Of a stretch of 5,321 nucleotides of DNA, positions 4,700-5,321 are shown one piece after another. Under the pieces are notes generated by a model. It was given only the letters and a program-made list of their open reading frames with translations, was not told the DNA's origin and did not search any database. The position numbers were made by a program, and so were the translations under genes. This stretch comes from Pseudomonadota bacterium (GTDB lineage: Bacteria; Pseudomonadota; Alphaproteobacteria; Rhizobiales; Beijerinckiaceae): contig JAEXUU010000132.1 of NCBI GenBank assembly GCA_023452965.1, positions 1 through 5,321 on the forward strand, given 5' to 3'. Each line of letters begins with the position of its first letter. Within the stretch, counting starts at the first letter, position 1.

Positions 4700-4708
4700 G
4701 CGCGCCGG
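4685..4708. repeat. Inverted repeat between convergent genes, weak terminator candidate
   Basis: CCGGCG at 4685-4690 and CGCCGG at 4703-4708 can form a 6-bp stem with a 12-nt loop. It spans the stop codon of the granule-family gene and ends 2 bp before the xerD stop. Neither strand has a T-run after it. If the two convergent transcripts share a terminator, this is the only candidate visible, but the evidence is thin. Confidence 0.25.
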
Positions 4709-4710
4709 TA

Positions 4711-5321
4711 CTAACCCTCGCCGTCCATCAGCGGGTGCAGGTCGCGCACCAGGCTCTTCAAGCGCTCGTCGAGAATATGCGTGTAGATCTGCGTGGTGGC
4801 GATGTCGGCATGGCCCAGCAATTCCTGCACCACGCGCAAATCCGCGCCGTTCTGCAGGAGATGGCTAGCGAAGGCATGACGCAGCACATGCGGGCTGACC
4901 TTGGCCGGTGACAGCCCCGCCGCCGCTGCGAGCGACTTGAGATCGCGCCCGAAGGCCTGCCGCGTCAGATGCCCGCTCTCGCCATCGGAGGGAAAGAGCC
5001 AGCGCCCGCCGGCATCGCCCTGCTCGCGCAAGAAGGCGAGATGCGCGGCGGCCGCCAGCCGAGCCGCCTCGTTGAGCGGCACCAGCCGATCCTTGTCGCC
5101 CTTGCCGCGCACCACCAGGAAGCGCTCGCGCGTCGTCGCAGCCGAGAGCGGCAGCGCTATCAGCTCGGAAACGCGCATGCCGGTGGCGTAGAGCATCTCG
5201 ATCAGGCAGCGCATCCGCAGGCTGCGCGCCTGCGCCGCCGGCGACTGGCCTTCGCGCTCCGCCGCCTGCTGCGCGGTCGCGATCAGCCGGTCGACCTCGG
5301 CGACCGAAAGCACCTTGGGCA
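4711..5321 (-). CDS. xerD: Tyrosine recombinase XerD, C-terminal part (N-terminus beyond window)
   Basis: XerD, with XerC and under FtsK control, resolves chromosome dimers at the dif site. About 202 codons are present, against roughly 300 for the family, and the frame runs off the right edge. Counting the GTG-encoded residue at 5313 as 1, all catalytic residues are present with XerD spacing: Arg47 in ATGMRVSELIAL, Lys71 in GKGDKDRLVPL, His142 and Arg145 in SPHVLRHAFASHLL, His168 in LLGHADIATT and nucleophile Tyr177 in QIYTH. The missing part is the N-terminal DNA-binding (SAM-like) domain. GTG 5313 is an internal Val, because Pro-Lys directly before it continues the family sequence (PKVLSVAEVDRL). 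The C-terminal LVRDLHPL fits XerD better than XerC or a phage integrase. No att-like repeats or cargo genes are seen, so a housekeeping role is likely. Confidence 0.88.
   Translation of the reverse strand, partial: PKVLSVAEVDRLIATAQQAAEREGQSPAAQARSLRMRCLIEMLYATGMRVSELIALPLSAATTRERFLVVRGKGDKDRLVPLNEAARLAAAAHLAFLREQGDAGGRWLFPSDGESGHLTRQAFGRDLKSLAAAAGLSPAKVSPHVLRHAFASHLLQNGADLRVVQELLGHADIATTQIYTHILDERLKSLVRDLHPLMDGEG

Noticed and set aside
5311..5313. GTG as the real start of the recombinase
   Set aside because: The frame continues upstream with Pro-Lys, matching the family, and a start here would remove the whole N-terminal DNA-binding domain.
4711..5321. Integrase of a mobile element
   Set aside because: Sequence details and the C-terminal tail fit XerD, and no attachment repeats, tRNA or phage or element genes are present.

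Overview
The window is GC-rich (about two thirds G+C by eye) and densely coded, with short intergenic gaps, ATGA-type overlaps and alphaproteobacterial protein families. A member of the Hyphomicrobiales (Bosea-like) is my best guess. It rests on protein style and gene content, not on any search.

Layout. (1) Positions 121-2971, minus strand: a complete four-gene polar amino acid (PAAT-type) ABC importer in the order permease, permease, ATPase, periplasmic binding protein. The first three genes overlap or abut, the binding-protein gene has its own strong ribosome binding site, and a convincing intrinsic terminator lies just past its stop (70-104). (2) Positions 2972-3125: a 154-bp divergent control region. 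It holds a TTGACA -35 box for the importer, a perfect 12-bp palindrome (TTCATATATGAA), a 15-bp 7-1-7 palindrome, and a possible 24-codon leader ORF with a good Shine-Dalgarno that ends 4 nt before the first permease. (3) Positions 3126-3920, plus strand: an IclR-family regulator divergent from the importer and probably controlling it. (4) Positions 4042-4251: a 69-aa protein of unknown function with a perfect Shine-Dalgarno. (5) Positions 4370-4699: a small polyhydroxyalkanoate-granule-associated family protein. (6) Positions 4711-5321, minus strand: the C-terminal two thirds of the tyrosine recombinase XerD, cut by the window edge and convergent with (5) across 11 bp.

How it works together. 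The IclR-family protein probably senses a small molecule and switches the importer, which would bring in that compound or a relative. No catabolic enzyme is adjacent, so the substrate is open. The binding protein keeps the carboxylate-binding Arg and Thr of this fold but has Asn where amino-acid binders usually have the Asp that holds the alpha-amino group, so the ligand may not be an ordinary alpha-amino acid. The least ordinary element is the importer's 5' leader, where a small ORF and a hairpin sit directly in front of a permease start that has no Shine-Dalgarno. I see no mobile element, CRISPR array, tRNA or rRNA.
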